The position numbers and the translations under genes are program-made. The notes below the pieces were generated by a model that was not told where the DNA came from, made no database searches, and was given only the letters and a program-made list of their open reading frames with translations. From Clostridiales bacterium (GTDB lineage Bacteria; Bacillota; Clostridia; Oscillospirales; Oscillospiraceae), in the NCBI GenBank assembly GCA_022786965.1, contig JALFXH010000146.1:62001-126000 (forward strand): 64,000 nt of DNA, written 5' to 3'. Below, piece after piece: positions 44,078-53,297 of this stretch (its first letter is position 1; the number at the start of each line of letters is the position of its first letter).

Positions 44078-46435
44078 ATGATGCGGAAAAATGTATCTCG
44101 TCTGCTGGCGCTGGTTCTGGTGCTGTGCATGGTCGTGCTGTGCGTGCCCGTGCGGGCATACGCCGAGGATGTCACCAGACCCGAAGGCTACACCGACGAG
44201 GAATGGCAGGAGTACCTGCGCAAAAAGAAGCTGCTGGAAGCGGCTGACGAGTCCGTAGCGGTCGATACAGGCACAACTATCACCAGTTCCACCACAAACG
44301 CAGCAGGTGAGGAAACCCCCGCCTTCCCTCCGGCTGCCAGCAAAATTCCTGAGCAGTCCGTCACCGTGGATGTGCCTGTTGACGAGAGCGCCACGGTTGA
44401 GGACAACAAGGCAATCACGGAAGAAACCGTTGCCGTTACCCCCGATGAGACAGTGGAAGCCACCATCAAGGAGAAGTACGAGGTAGAAGCCGATATTGAA
44501 AAGGTCGAGATTACCGACGGCGAGATTACGGACATCACCTACGATGTATCCCTGGACAAGACCACTACCGTAACCGACGAGGACGGCGAAAAAATATCCG
44601 AAACAACAGTTCCGGATATTGACGTTGAGGAGAACAAGAACGCCGCGGATACCGGCGCCCCCGCGCCCCAGTATAACGTCAACCTCAGCGCCAACGGCAT
44701 GAAGGCTGAGAACATCACCCGGGTGGAGCACAAGTATACCAAAAAGGTAACCACAGAGGACGGCACAGAGGAAACCGTTGAGGAGACAGAGTATTACTAC
44801 AACGCCGCCAACGGCGTTGACGAGCAGGACACCGGTAAAAAGTATTTCACTGTCTCCGAAGTTGAAAAAGAAACGGAAACGTCCGGCGTTGTGAGCAAGA
44901 TGACAGAAAAGGTGGTCTCCCTGTGGACCAGCTTCCTGGGCATCTTCCATATTACCACCGACGCCTTTGAAGGCTCCGAAAAGGCAGACGGCACCAAGGA
45001 TACCTATGCCAACCTGTCCGCCGCTGTGGATGCCAACGCCGGGCAGACCGTGGAAATGATGCGGGACTATGAGACGGATTCCACCGCATCCCTGGACAAA
45101 AACGTGACCGTTGATCTGAACGGTCACACCTACACCAACACCGGTGCCGGTGCGGCCATGACCGCCAGTGGAGACAATGTGGCTGTCGAGAACGGCGAGA
45201 TTTACAGCGGCGGCGACGGCATCAATGTCACCGGCGGCAAATTCTCCCTGCGGGATATTTTCCTGAAGTCTAACGCGAAGGATACCAACACCGGCGTCAC
45301 CGCCGGTATTCAGGCAGGCAGCGGCGCATCCGGCGTCACCGTGGAAAACAGCGGCATCGACGGCTCCAACAGCCGTTACGGCATCCTGTATAGCGGCAGC
45401 AGCTCTGCCGCCAACAGCCTGAAGCTCAAGAATTCCAGTGTGGTGGGCGGCACCGGCGTGGCAGTTGACAACGCTAACGCCAGCATCTCCGGCAGCTATG
45501 TGGAAGGCATTGGAAAGGCCGTGAAGGGCACCAACTCCGGCGCGGCGGTGGCCGCTTCCGGCAAGAGTAAGGTAGAAATCACCAGCGGCCTGTTCGACAG
45601 CGCCAGAGCGGTGGATAATATCTACGTTGCCGACAAAAACGCCTCTGTCTCCATCAGTGGCGGCCGCTTCACCGACCCCGATCATCTGTACGACTACCTC
45701 CCCCGGAACCGAGCCGTGATCTCCCATAACGACGACTCCTACTTCCTGTATGAAGTCGTGGGCACGGATTACACCCCCAGCCGGGACGGCTACCGGTTCC
45801 TGGGCTACACGGACGGAAACGGCAATGCCATCACCCTGGCAGAGGCCGCCCGCAGAGGTGTCATCGCCTACGCCCAGTGGAGAGAAATCCCTGAAAAAAT
45901 TGCCAGTGCGCTAACTGTCAATGATCTGATCAAGGTTAAGACCGATGAAAAGGGCTGTACCACCAAGGTCACCGTCAAGGGCGACACCGCCTACGTCACC
46001 GTGAAGGATGCCGATGGCGAATTCGCCCCCATCAGTGAGGTGAAGGTCATCTCCGTCAAGAAGCTGCAGCTGCTGAAGATCGATACCATCGAGATTCAGG
46101 TGGACGAGGACGTGGCCCTGGTTCTGGATATCGGGAAGGCCAAGGAAAATGGCTTCGCCGATACCATCGAGGTCACCCTGGAGAAGGACACCCTGCTGAT
46201 CACCAGCGGCACGGACACCTGCATTGAGCTGGATATCGCGGTGCTGAAGGCCTCCGACAAGCCCGTGGAGATTCAGCTGGTGGAGGGTGAGCTGACCATT
46301 ATGCTGGGCAAGAGCAGTTCCCTGTCTGTGGATCTGTCCAAGGCCCTGAAGACCGGCGAGCGGATCGTGGTCAAGCTGGAAAACGGCGTGCTCAAGCTGT
46401 ACGATAAGTACAATAAGCCCATTGAAGAAAATTGA
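44078..46435 (+). CDS. Large secreted surface protein with beta-helix-like region
   Basis: A 785-residue protein of unknown role. A signal peptide (residues 1-about 26) ends near VRAYAED. It is followed by an acidic Thr/Glu/Val-rich stretch (about 70-250), a right-handed beta-helix-like Gly/Asn/Ser-rich region (about 330-550; NVTVDLNGHTYTN, VENGEIYSGGDGINVTGG, ITSGLFDSA) and an incomplete Listeria-Bacteroides-type repeat (YRFLGYTDGNG...AYAQW, about 570-605). A charged C-terminal domain follows. No sortase motif or anchor is seen. AAGGAGAG lies nine bases before the ATG at 44078. Confidence 0.7.
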   Translation: MMRKNVSRLLALVLVLCMVVLCVPVRAYAEDVTRPEGYTDEEWQEYLRKKKLLEAADESVAVDTGTTITSSTTNAAGEETPAFPPAASKIPEQSVTVDVPVDESATVEDNKAITEETVAVTPDETVEATIKEKYEVEADIEKVEITDGEITDITYDVSLDKTTTVTDEDGEKISETTVPDIDVEENKNAADTGAPAPQYNVNLSANGMKAENITRVEHKYTKKVTTEDGTEETVEETEYYYNAANGVDEQDTGKKYFTVSEVEKETETSGVVSKMTEKVVSLWTSFLGIFHITTDAFEGSEKADGTKDTYANLSAAVDANAGQTVEMMRDYETDSTASLDKNVTVDLNGHTYTNTGAGAAMTASGDNVAVENGEIYSGGDGINVTGGKFSLRDIFLKSNAKDTNTGVTAGIQAGSGASGVTVENSGIDGSNSRYGILYSGSSSAANSLKLKNSSVVGGTGVAVDNANASISGSYVEGIGKAVKGTNSGAAVAASGKSKVEITSGLFDSARAVDNIYVADKNASVSISGGRFTDPDHLYDYLPRNRAVISHNDDSYFLYEVVGTDYTPSRDGYRFLGYTDGNGNAITLAEAARRGVIAYAQWREIPEKIASALTVNDLIKVKTDEKGCTTKVTVKGDTAYVTVKDADGEFAPISEVKVISVKKLQLLKIDTIEIQVDEDVALVLDIGKAKENGFADTIEVTLEKDTLLITSGTDTCIELDIAVLKASDKPVEIQLVEGELTIMLGKSSSLSVDLSKALKTGERIVVKLENGVLKLYDKYNKPIEEN

Positions 46436-46451
46436 TTCAATCTATCGCAAA

Positions 46452-46484
46452 GCCCCCCGCGCTGTGGAAGCGCGGGGGGCCTTT
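46452..46484 (+). terminator. Terminator of the surface-protein gene
   Basis: GCCCCCCGCGCT / AGCGCGGGGGGC, a 12-bp stem, is followed by CTTTTG. A family E palindrome (GGGCGGGTCAGTGACCCGCC, 46497-46518) comes next, ahead of the convergent glyS. Confidence 0.85.
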
Positions 46485-46544
46485 TGCAGCGCAAAAGGGC
46501 GGGTCAGTGACCCGCCCTTGCAGTATTACGGTTTCAGCGGCACA

Positions 46545-47972
46545 TCAAAAGCTGCACTTGGCGGCGATGTAGTCACGCAGCTGGCTGATGGGGATACGAA
46601 CCTGCTCCATGGTGTCCCGGTCACGGACGGTGACGCAGTTGTCGGCAGGGGTATTCTCGTCGCCCACGGTCTGGAAGTCCACGGTGACGCACAGAGGCGT
46701 GCCGATCTCGTCCTCCCGGCGGTAACGCTTGCCGATGGAGCCGGCGTCGTCGAAGTCCACCATGAAGTCCTTCTTCAGCATCTTGTAGATTTCCTCGGCC
46801 TTGGGGCTGAGCTTCTTGGAAAGGGGCAGCACAGCCGCCTTGAAGGGAGCCAGGTAGGGGTGCAGGTGCAGCACGGTGCGGACATCGGGCTTGCCGTTCT
46901 TATCAACGCCCACCTGCTCCTCGTCGTAGGCCTCGCACAGGAAAGCCAGCGCTACACGGTCGCAGCCCAGGCTCGGCTCGATGACGTAGGGGATGTAGTG
47001 CTCACCCTTCTCCTGATCGAAGTATTCCAGGCTCTTGCCGGAGGCCTCCTGATGGCGGCCCAGGTCGTAGTTGGTGCGGTCGGCGATGCCCCACAGCTCG
47101 CCCCAGCCGGAGCCGAAGGGGAACTGGTACTCGATGTCGGTGGTGGCACGGGAGTAGAAAGCCAGCTCGGCGGGCTCATGATCCCGGAGCCGCAGGGAAT
47201 CTTCCTTGATGCCCAAAGAGATCAGCCAGTTCTTGCAGAAGTCCTTCCAGTAAGCGAACCACTCCAGGTCGGTGCCGGGCTGGCAGAAGAACTCGCACTC
47301 CATCTGCTCAAATTCCCGGGTACGGAAGGTGAAGTTGCCCGGGGTGATTTCGTTCCGGAAGGCCTTGCCCACCTGGCACACGCCGAAGGGCAGCTTCTTG
47401 CGGGTGGTGCGCTGAATGTTGGCGAAGTTCACGAAGATGCCCTGGGCAGTCTCGGGACGCAGATAGCAGGTGGAGGCGGTGTCCTCGGTGACGCCGATCT
47501 GGGTCTTGAACATCAGGTTAAACTTGCGGATGGCGGTGAAGTGGTGCTTGCCGCACTGGGGGCAGACCACGTCCTCGTGCTCGGAAATGAAAGCGTCCAT
47601 CTCGTCAAAGTTCATGGCGTCCACATTGACACCCTTGCCGGAGGGGGAGGCCTCGATGAGCTTGTCCGCCCGCTCCCGGGAGCCGCAGCCCTTGCAGTCA
47701 ACCAGGGGATCAGAGAAGGAACCCACATGGCCGGTGGTGACCCAGGTGGTGGGGTTCATGAGGATGGCGGCGTCCAGACCCACGTTGTAGTCAGACTCCT
47801 GTACGAACTTCTTGAGCCATGCTTTCTTGACGTTGTTCTTGAACTCCACGCCCAGGGGGCCGTAGTCCCAGGAGTTGGCGAGGCCGCCGTAAATCTCGGA
47901 ACCGGCGTAGACATAGCCCCGGTTCTTGCAGAGGTTCACGATCATGTCCAGTGTTTTTTCGCTGTTTTTCAT
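46545..47972 (-). CDS. glyS: Glycine-tRNA ligase (dimeric type)
   Basis: Class II GlyRS of the single-chain dimeric type, 475 residues. [22 protein letters not shown] at the N-terminus, paired zinc-type cysteines (DCKGCGS and VCPQCGKH), motif 2 ([21 protein letters not shown]) and motif 3 ([15 protein letters not shown]) are present. The C-terminal part is the anticodon-binding domain. TTTGGAGGAAAT precedes the ATG. Confidence 0.96.
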   Translation of the reverse strand: MKNSEKTLDMIVNLCKNRGYVYAGSEIYGGLANSWDYGPLGVEFKNNVKKAWLKKFVQESDYNVGLDAAILMNPTTWVTTGHVGSFSDPLVDCKGCGSRERADKLIEASPSGKGVNVDAMNFDEMDAFISEHEDVVCPQCGKHHFTAIRKFNLMFKTQIGVTEDTASTCYLRPETAQGIFVNFANIQRTTRKKLPFGVCQVGKAFRNEITPGNFTFRTREFEQMECEFFCQPGTDLEWFAYWKDFCKNWLISLGIKEDSLRLRDHEPAELAFYSRATTDIEYQFPFGSGWGELWGIADRTNYDLGRHQEASGKSLEYFDQEKGEHYIPYVIEPSLGCDRVALAFLCEAYDEEQVGVDKNGKPDVRTVLHLHPYLAPFKAAVLPLSKKLSPKAEEIYKMLKKDFMVDFDDAGSIGKRYRREDEIGTPLCVTVDFQTVGDENTPADNCVTVRDRDTMEQVRIPISQLRDYIAAKCSF

Positions 47973-48016
47973 GGTATTTCCTCCAAATTTTTTGGTAATA
48001 CGCGGTTTGGAAATTT

Positions 48017-48045
48017 ATTATACAGGGTATTTCCCCGTAAATCAA
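48017..48045 (-). promoter_or_regulatory. glyS promoter
   Basis: On the minus strand, TTGATT (48045-48040), 17 bases, TATAAT (48022-48017). Confidence 0.8.
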
Positions 48046-48060
48046 GAGGGAATGGGCGGA

Positions 48061-48879
48061 TTATTCCGAATACCGGAAGCTTTCGCCCAGATCGGCGATC
48101 ATTTTTTCATACACCATGTCGCTTAGAGCTACGGTATTCATCCCGGCGTAGCTTTCGGGCGGGATGACCTCCACCAGATGCAGCTCCACGTCGGTATGGC
48201 CGAAGTGTTTGAGATTTTTGAAAATGTCCCGGGTATTCTGGATGGTGCACACCACGATGGGCACATTGGTCTTCTGGGCAATCTTGAACACGCCGGGGCG
48301 GAAGGGATGGAGCTTGCCGTCCTTGCTGGTGTAGCCCTCAGGGAAGGCGCAGACGGAGACCTTGTCCTCCTTGATGAGCTGGATGCACTTAAGGATGGAG
48401 CGGAGGGCCTGCCGGTCGTTTTCCCGGTCGATGGGCTGGCAGAGGATCTTGTGCATGAAGGCCCCGATAAAGGGCAGCTTGTAGTTTTCCTTTTTCGTCA
48501 GAAACGCCAGCTGACTTTTTTTGAAGCAGTGCAGCACAATGCCGGGATCGGCAATGAACAGATGGTTGCACACCAGCAGGAACCGGCCCTCTTTCGGTGT
48601 CTTCTCCAAACCTTTCGTGTGCAGCCGCACCCGCACCAGCTGAATCAGCGCCTCAATGTAGACGTGCATGACCCGGCGATAAAAGGGGCTGTCCTCTTCC
48701 TGGGGCTTATTGAAGTCCACCAACGCGCAGACTGCCCACAAAAAGAGCAGCGCCAGCGCAAACAGCCCCGCGTAAATGCCAATGAACAGCAGCGGCAGAA
48801 TCCACAGTTTCCACCCCATGCAGGCAAAAACCACGCAGGAAACCAGCGCAGACACACCGGCAATGGTTCTCAGCAGCAT
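48061..48879 (-). CDS. 1-acyl-sn-glycerol-3-phosphate acyltransferase-like protein
   Basis: A 272-residue PlsC-family acyltransferase. Two N-terminal membrane segments (about residues 1-55) are followed by the acyltransferase domain. The usual HX4D motif reads NHLFIADPG (about residue 108), and FPEG appears in CAFPEGYTS with downstream KIAQKTNVPIVVC. The ATG at 48879 follows AAAAAGGAG; the longer frame upstream is non-homologous. Role in phosphatidic acid synthesis is inferred from the family. Confidence 0.83.
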   Translation of the reverse strand: MLLRTIAGVSALVSCVVFACMGWKLWILPLLFIGIYAGLFALALLFLWAVCALVDFNKPQEEDSPFYRRVMHVYIEALIQLVRVRLHTKGLEKTPKEGRFLLVCNHLFIADPGIVLHCFKKSQLAFLTKKENYKLPFIGAFMHKILCQPIDRENDRQALRSILKCIQLIKEDKVSVCAFPEGYTSKDGKLHPFRPGVFKIAQKTNVPIVVCTIQNTRDIFKNLKHFGHTDVELHLVEVIPPESYAGMNTVALSDMVYEKMIADLGESFRYSE

Positions 48880-48975
48880 AAAATTTCTCCTTTTTCTTAA
48901 GTTATGGGTATTATACTCCGATTTTCCCAGCAAAACAAGGCAGAATACTGAACAAAGAGTTTTTCGGCAAGGGAC

Positions 48976-49004
48976 TGGAAATTGGGACAATCAACTGCTA
49001 TAAT
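48976..49004 (+). promoter_or_regulatory. Promoter of the membrane-protein gene
   Basis: TGGAAA (48976-48981), 17 bases, extended -10 TGCTATAAT (TATAAT 48999-49004). The same combination drives the gene at 11629. Confidence 0.6.
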
Positions 49005-49035
49005 GAAGCCATCGAGTATTTGGGAGGAATGGCGC

Positions 49036-49713
49036 GTGAAGCAACGAAACTTACTTCCCCTGTCTGCCCTGATTATGGGTCTTGCCTGTCTGGTGGGGCG
49101 GCGGGTTTTATATGCCACGTCCGTGGACGGCACGGGACTGCTGGAGTCCGGGACACCGCTGGAGTGGGGCACGTATCTGCTCAGCGTGCTGGCGCTGGCG
49201 CTGTGGATTGCCGGTTCCCGGCGGGAAGAAGGCAGGGTTTTTCCGGATTCCGTAGTTTCTCTGGGGCAATTCATCGGTGCGGTGGGCATCGGCTGGACCG
49301 CCCTTCGCTATCCCGGGGAAATGCCCGGCCTGCTGGGGAATCTGTGGAAGATTCTGGGTATTCTCTCCGCAGGCTGCCTGATTTGGTCCGCGTACTGTAC
49401 GAAAAACGGGAAAACACCCCACTTTCTGCTTTTGCTTTTCCCCTGCCTGTTTTGGCTGATTCATCTGGTGGACAACTACCGGGGCTGGAGCGGTCAGCCC
49501 CAGCTGCAAAGCTACCTGTTCTCCCTGCTTGCCACCATGGCCATGACCCTGTTCACCTACTACACTGCCGCCGGCGCAGCCCAGATGGGGAAACCCCGGC
49601 GGAAACGGTTCGCCGCACTGGCAGCGGGCTATTTCTGTACCGCCGCCGCCCTGCCGGGAAAGGGGCAGCTATTGTACCTGCTGTCCGCCCTGTGGGCCCT
49701 GTTTAGCCTTTAG
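49036..49713 (+). CDS. Hypothetical membrane protein (225 aa)
   Basis: Not recognised. About six hydrophobic segments with short loops (LLPLSALIMGLACLVG, LLSVLALALWIAG, FLLLLFPCLFWLIHLV, LFSLLATMAMTLFTYY) indicate an integral membrane protein. GGGAGG precedes the GTG at 49036; an ATG at 49029 is in another frame that shows no membrane pattern and is taken as a shadow. Confidence 0.65.
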   Translation: MKQRNLLPLSALIMGLACLVGRRVLYATSVDGTGLLESGTPLEWGTYLLSVLALALWIAGSRREEGRVFPDSVVSLGQFIGAVGIGWTALRYPGEMPGLLGNLWKILGILSAGCLIWSAYCTKNGKTPHFLLLLFPCLFWLIHLVDNYRGWSGQPQLQSYLFSLLATMAMTLFTYYTAAGAAQMGKPRRKRFAALAAGYFCTAAALPGKGQLLYLLSALWALFSL

Positions 49714-49727
49714 CGGTGAGTCGCCCT

Positions 49728-49800
49728 GGCCGCAGTGCGGCCGGACAATGCGTTACGAACCCAGGCAGTCAACTTACATCCTTAGGGCCCCTCGACCGGA
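49728..49800 (+). repeat. Family B repeat
   Basis: GGCCGCAGTGCGGCCGGACA...TGCGTTACGAA...TTAGGGCCCCTCGACCGG begins 14 bases after a stop codon. It is closest to the tandem pair at 14289. With the next element it fills most of the 359-bp gap 49714-50072. Confidence 0.75.
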
Positions 49801-49842
49801 ACCGCTCAGCAATGAGGTAAATTGTTCTTTAGTCAATCAATG

Positions 49843-49995
49843 CGTAGGGCGGGGTTATGACCCCGCCGATCAGGTTGGTCGTATGACTAGAGTCCGTCCG
49901 ATGGGATTTGTCTGGACGTTAACTCGCCAAATACCATTCAACGTAAATTGCTGATTGCCGATACTGCGTCGGCGGGGTCATGACCCCGCCCTACG
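49843..49995. repeat. MITE-like element, family A copy 4
   Basis: A 153-bp element with ends CGTAGGGCGGGGTTATGACC and GGGGTCATGACCCCGCCCTA-CG. The interior aligns with copy 1 at 3859 in the same orientation (GTCCGATGG..., CCAAATACCATTCA, TGCTGAT). Confidence 0.8.
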
Positions 49996-50072
49996 CATTG
50001 GTCTACTATATTCTCATTTAGCTGTTTTTTGACGCAGCCCGGTCAATATCATTTCAAATAAGGTTGTGAACC

Positions 50073-51401
50073 ATGTTTTTACCCGGAAATATACAAAACT
50101 GCATCGATTTATTGGAAACCGCCGGCTTTGCCGCCTACGCCGTAGGGGGCTGTGTCCGGGATGCCTGTCTGGGGCTTATCCCCCACGACTATGACCTGTG
50201 CACCAGCGCACTGCCCGCCCAGACCGAAGCGGTGTTCCGGGATTACCGACTGGTGCTCTCAGGCGAAAAGCACGGCACCGTCACCGTGATTACGGAGGAC
50301 GGCCCGGTAGAGATCACCACCTTCCGTACCGAAGGGGGATACCGGGACAACCGCCACCCGGACTGGGTGCAATTCGTGCCGGATATTCAGGGCGACCTGG
50401 CCCGGCGGGACTTCACCGTCAACGCCATGGCCTATTCTCCGACGCGGGGCTTTGCCGATCCCTTCGGCGGGCGGGAGGATTTAAAAAATCACGTTTTGCG
50501 GGCCGTGGGTGACCCGGTTTCCCGCTTTCAGGAGGATTCCCTGCGGATTCTGCGGGGTGTCCGCTTTGCCGCCCGGTTCGGCCTGAATCCGGAGGAAAAA
50601 ACCATGGAGGCCATGCTGTCCCAGGCCGGGCTGATGGAAAATCTGGCGAGAGAACGTGTATTTGAGGAATTATGTAAACTTCTTGTGGTTGCCAAAGCCC
50701 AGGATATCACCCGCTTCGCCGAAATTCTCGCGGCGGTGATTCCGGAGCTAAAGCCCATGATCGGCTTTGACCAACACAGCCCCCACCACGCCTATGACCT
50801 GATCACCCACACTGCTCACGTTGTGGAGGGCGTTCCGGCGGAACTGCCCCTGCGCTGGGCAGCCCTGCTCCACGACACAGGCAAGGTAGAAACCTTTACG
50901 CTGGACGCCACGGGCCGGGGCCACTTCTACGGCCACGCCAAAGAAAGCGCCGCCATAGCCGACAGCATTCTGCGCCGCCTGAAAGCCCCCACCACCCTCC
51001 GGGAGGAGGTCGTGGCCCTGATCGGAAAGCACATGACCCGGCTCCAGCCGGACAGAAAATTCCTTCGCCGTCAGGCGTCCAAATACGGCTTTCCCATGGT
51101 GGAGAGTATGCTCTGTTTACAGGAGGCGGACATGGGCAGCAAAGGCACCGGGGAGGACGACGGAAGCGCGGTATTTGCCGAAGTACGGCAAATTCTTGCG
51201 GAATTGAAGGCGGAGGACGCCTGCCTGAACCTGAAAGCTCTGGCGGTCAACGGCAACGATCTGATGGCCCTCGGTTTTCGGGGGAAGGAAATCGGGACAT
51301 GTCTGAACGCGCTGCTGGAACAGGTCGTGGAGGAACGGCTGCCCAACGAAAAAGAGGCTCTGCTGGCCTTTGCCGCGGGGCGCAAGGAGGAAACACAATG
51401 A
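50073..51401 (+). CDS. cca: CCA tRNA nucleotidyltransferase / poly(A) polymerase family with HD domain
   Basis: A 442-residue nucleotidyltransferase. The head motif GGCVRDACLG with the metal Asp pair in HDYDLCTS, RRDFTVNAMAY and RILRGVRFAARFG define the class II CCA-adding/poly(A) polymerase family. An HD domain (LLHDTGK, about residue 275) follows, as in Firmicutes CCA enzymes with phosphohydrolase activity. There is no strong Shine-Dalgarno; AAGGTTG precedes the ATG. It overlaps the next gene by ATGA. Confidence 0.88.
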   Translation: MFLPGNIQNCIDLLETAGFAAYAVGGCVRDACLGLIPHDYDLCTSALPAQTEAVFRDYRLVLSGEKHGTVTVITEDGPVEITTFRTEGGYRDNRHPDWVQFVPDIQGDLARRDFTVNAMAYSPTRGFADPFGGREDLKNHVLRAVGDPVSRFQEDSLRILRGVRFAARFGLNPEEKTMEAMLSQAGLMENLARERVFEELCKLLVVAKAQDITRFAEILAAVIPELKPMIGFDQHSPHHAYDLITHTAHVVEGVPAELPLRWAALLHDTGKVETFTLDATGRGHFYGHAKESAAIADSILRRLKAPTTLREEVVALIGKHMTRLQPDRKFLRRQASKYGFPMVESMLCLQEADMGSKGTGEDDGSAVFAEVRQILAELKAEDACLNLKALAVNGNDLMALGFRGKEIGTCLNALLEQVVEERLPNEKEALLAFAAGRKEETQ

Positions 51402-52195
51402 AAATCGCCATTGTCACCGGGGCCAGCTCCGGTATGGGCCGGGAATTCGTCCGGCAGTTATCTGAATATGTGCAGGTGGATGAAATCTGGGCCGTAGCCC
51501 GGCGGCGGGAAGCGCTGGAAGCCCTGAAGGCCGAAACCACCGTCCCGGTGCGGCCCGTGGTACTGGATCTGCTGGAAATGGAAAGCTTTGACAAAATCCG
51601 CGCCATGCTGGAAGAAACCCGGCCGGAAATCCGGCTTCTGGTCAACGCGGCGGGCTTCGGCAAGTTCGGCGCCTACCATAAGACCTCCATTGAGGACGAC
51701 TGCCGGATGATCGACCTGAACTGCAAGGCTCTGCTGATAATGACCCGGCTGTGCATCCCCTATATGAAGCCCGGCAGCCACATTCTGGAGCTGGACAGCC
51801 TGTCGGCCTTCCAGCCCGTGCCCTACATCACCACCTACGGCGCCACGAAAGCCTTCGTCCTCAGCTACAGCCGGGCCATGAACCGGGAATTAAAGAACAA
51901 GGGCATCCGGGTCATGGCTATGAATCCCGGCTGGGTGAAAACCGAGTTCTTCCGCCACGCCTTCCAGACCAATGACGGCGAGGTTCAGTATTTTGACCGG
52001 CTGTACGAGGCAGCCGATGTGGTGAAAACCGGCCTGCACGACCTGTACAAAACCAAAAAGGACTGCTCCATCCACGGCCTGCCGGTGAAGCTGCAGGTGC
52101 TGGCCGTAAAGCTGGTGCCCCACCGGTTTGTCATGGATATCTGGCTGAAACAGCAGAAAAAGGCAAAAAATAACGAAGGGTTGGTGAAAGAATGA
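51398..52195 (+). CDS. SDR-family oxidoreductase
   Basis: A 265-residue short-chain dehydrogenase. VTGASSGMGREF at residue 6, NAAGFGKFG, catalytic YGATKAF and AMNPGWVKTEFF. It resembles DltE-type or uncharacterised SDRs; the substrate is unknown. AAGGAGG lies in the end of cca. It overlaps the next gene by four bases (ATGA), making cca-SDR-MBL one coupled unit. Confidence 0.85.
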   Translation: MKIAIVTGASSGMGREFVRQLSEYVQVDEIWAVARRREALEALKAETTVPVRPVVLDLLEMESFDKIRAMLEETRPEIRLLVNAAGFGKFGAYHKTSIEDDCRMIDLNCKALLIMTRLCIPYMKPGSHILELDSLSAFQPVPYITTYGATKAFVLSYSRAMNRELKNKGIRVMAMNPGWVKTEFFRHAFQTNDGEVQYFDRLYEAADVVKTGLHDLYKTKKDCSIHGLPVKLQVLAVKLVPHRFVMDIWLKQQKKAKNNEGLVKE

Positions 52196-53241
52196 AGCTG
52201 GATAAGAAAAAACTGCTGGCAGGCATTCTTACCCTGGTAATCGCGGCCTGCTCCTATGTGGTCACAGAGTATCTTCAGGAAAAGCCCGCCGTATCCGGGG
52301 ACGGGCTGATTGTCCAGTTCATTGACGTGGGTCAGGCGGACTGCGCTCTGCTCCAATGCGACGGACAGTTTATGCTCATTGACGGCGGCAACCGGGATGA
52401 CAGCCAGCTGGTGGTGTCATTTCTGGAGCAGCAGGGCGTGAAGGAGCTGGCCGCCGTGGTTTGTACCCACGCCCACGAGGACCATGTGGGCGGTCTGCCC
52501 GCCGTGCTGGCAGTGTACCCCACCAAAGCGGTGTACGCTCCCACAAAAACCTATTCCTCCAATATTTTCGACAAGTTCGTCTACTACACCGACCAGCAGG
52601 GACTGGAAATCACCATTCCCGCTCCCGGCGACCGGTTCAGCCTGGGACAGGCGGAGGTCACGGTGCTGGGTCCGGTAAAATCCTACGCCGAGACCAACGA
52701 CACCTCCATTGTCCTGCGGGTTACCTATGGGGAGACCAGCTTCCTCTTCACTGGCGACATGGAGACCGACGCGGAAAATGATATGCTGGACTACTGGGAG
52801 GGGAAGGTGGACTGGAAAACGGACGTGCTGAAAGTGGGCCACCACTGCTCCAACTCCTCCACCAGCTACCGCTTCCTGAACGAGGTGGATCCCACCTACG
52901 GCGTGATCAGTCTGGGCAAGGACAATTCCTACGGCCATCCCCACAAGGAACCCATGTCCCGGCTGAATCAGGCCGGCGTGACCATTCTGCGCACCGACGA
53001 ACTGGGCACCATCCAGGCCGTGTCCGATGGGAAAGAAGTCACCCTTACATGGCAGAACCAGTCCGCTGTCCCGGAAAACGCGGAACCGACAGCCCAGGTG
53101 TTCATCGGAAATAAAAACTCTAAAAAGTTCCACGCCCCGGACTGCGCCAACCTGCCGTCGGACAAGAACGCTGTGGAGTTTACCTCCTATCAGGAAGCCG
53201 TGGACGCGGGATACGCTCCCTGCGGAAGCTGCCTTGGTTAA
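52192..53241 (+). CDS. Secreted or membrane-anchored MBL-fold protein (ComEC C-terminus-like)
   Basis: A 349-residue protein: N-terminal membrane or signal segment (about residues 8-25, with an AACS that could be a lipobox), then a metallo-beta-lactamase domain like the C-terminal domain of ComEC (FIDVGQADCAL, LIDGG, THAHEDHVGG, FTGDMETD, KVGHHCSNSST). The last about 45 residues form an Ada-like small metal-binding domain (FHAPDCANLPS...YAPCGSCLG). Similar proteins act as extracellular nucleases or hydrolases; this one's substrate is unknown. Confidence 0.82.
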   Translation: MKLDKKKLLAGILTLVIAACSYVVTEYLQEKPAVSGDGLIVQFIDVGQADCALLQCDGQFMLIDGGNRDDSQLVVSFLEQQGVKELAAVVCTHAHEDHVGGLPAVLAVYPTKAVYAPTKTYSSNIFDKFVYYTDQQGLEITIPAPGDRFSLGQAEVTVLGPVKSYAETNDTSIVLRVTYGETSFLFTGDMETDAENDMLDYWEGKVDWKTDVLKVGHHCSNSSTSYRFLNEVDPTYGVISLGKDNSYGHPHKEPMSRLNQAGVTILRTDELGTIQAVSDGKEVTLTWQNQSAVPENAEPTAQVFIGNKNSKKFHAPDCANLPSDKNAVEFTSYQEAVDAGYAPCGSCLG

Positions 53242-53245
53242 GTGT

Positions 53246-53297
53246 GAAGAGTGAAGAGTGGAGAGTGAAGCATTTCCACTCCACTCTCCACTCTTTT
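53246..53297. repeat. GAGTGGAGAGTG inverted repeat / terminator
   Basis: AGAGTGGAGAGTG on the left and CACTCCACTCTCCACTCT on the right form a hairpin followed by TTTTTTTAATG. It ends the MBL gene on the plus strand and lies against the 3' end of the GH25 gene. Confidence 0.65.

Noticed and set aside
49020..49706. Alternative plus-strand frame starting at ATG 49029 in the membrane-protein gene
   Set aside because: The start is well placed, but the product is Arg/Gly/Pro-rich with no membrane pattern; the GTG frame at 49036 gives a coherent membrane protein.
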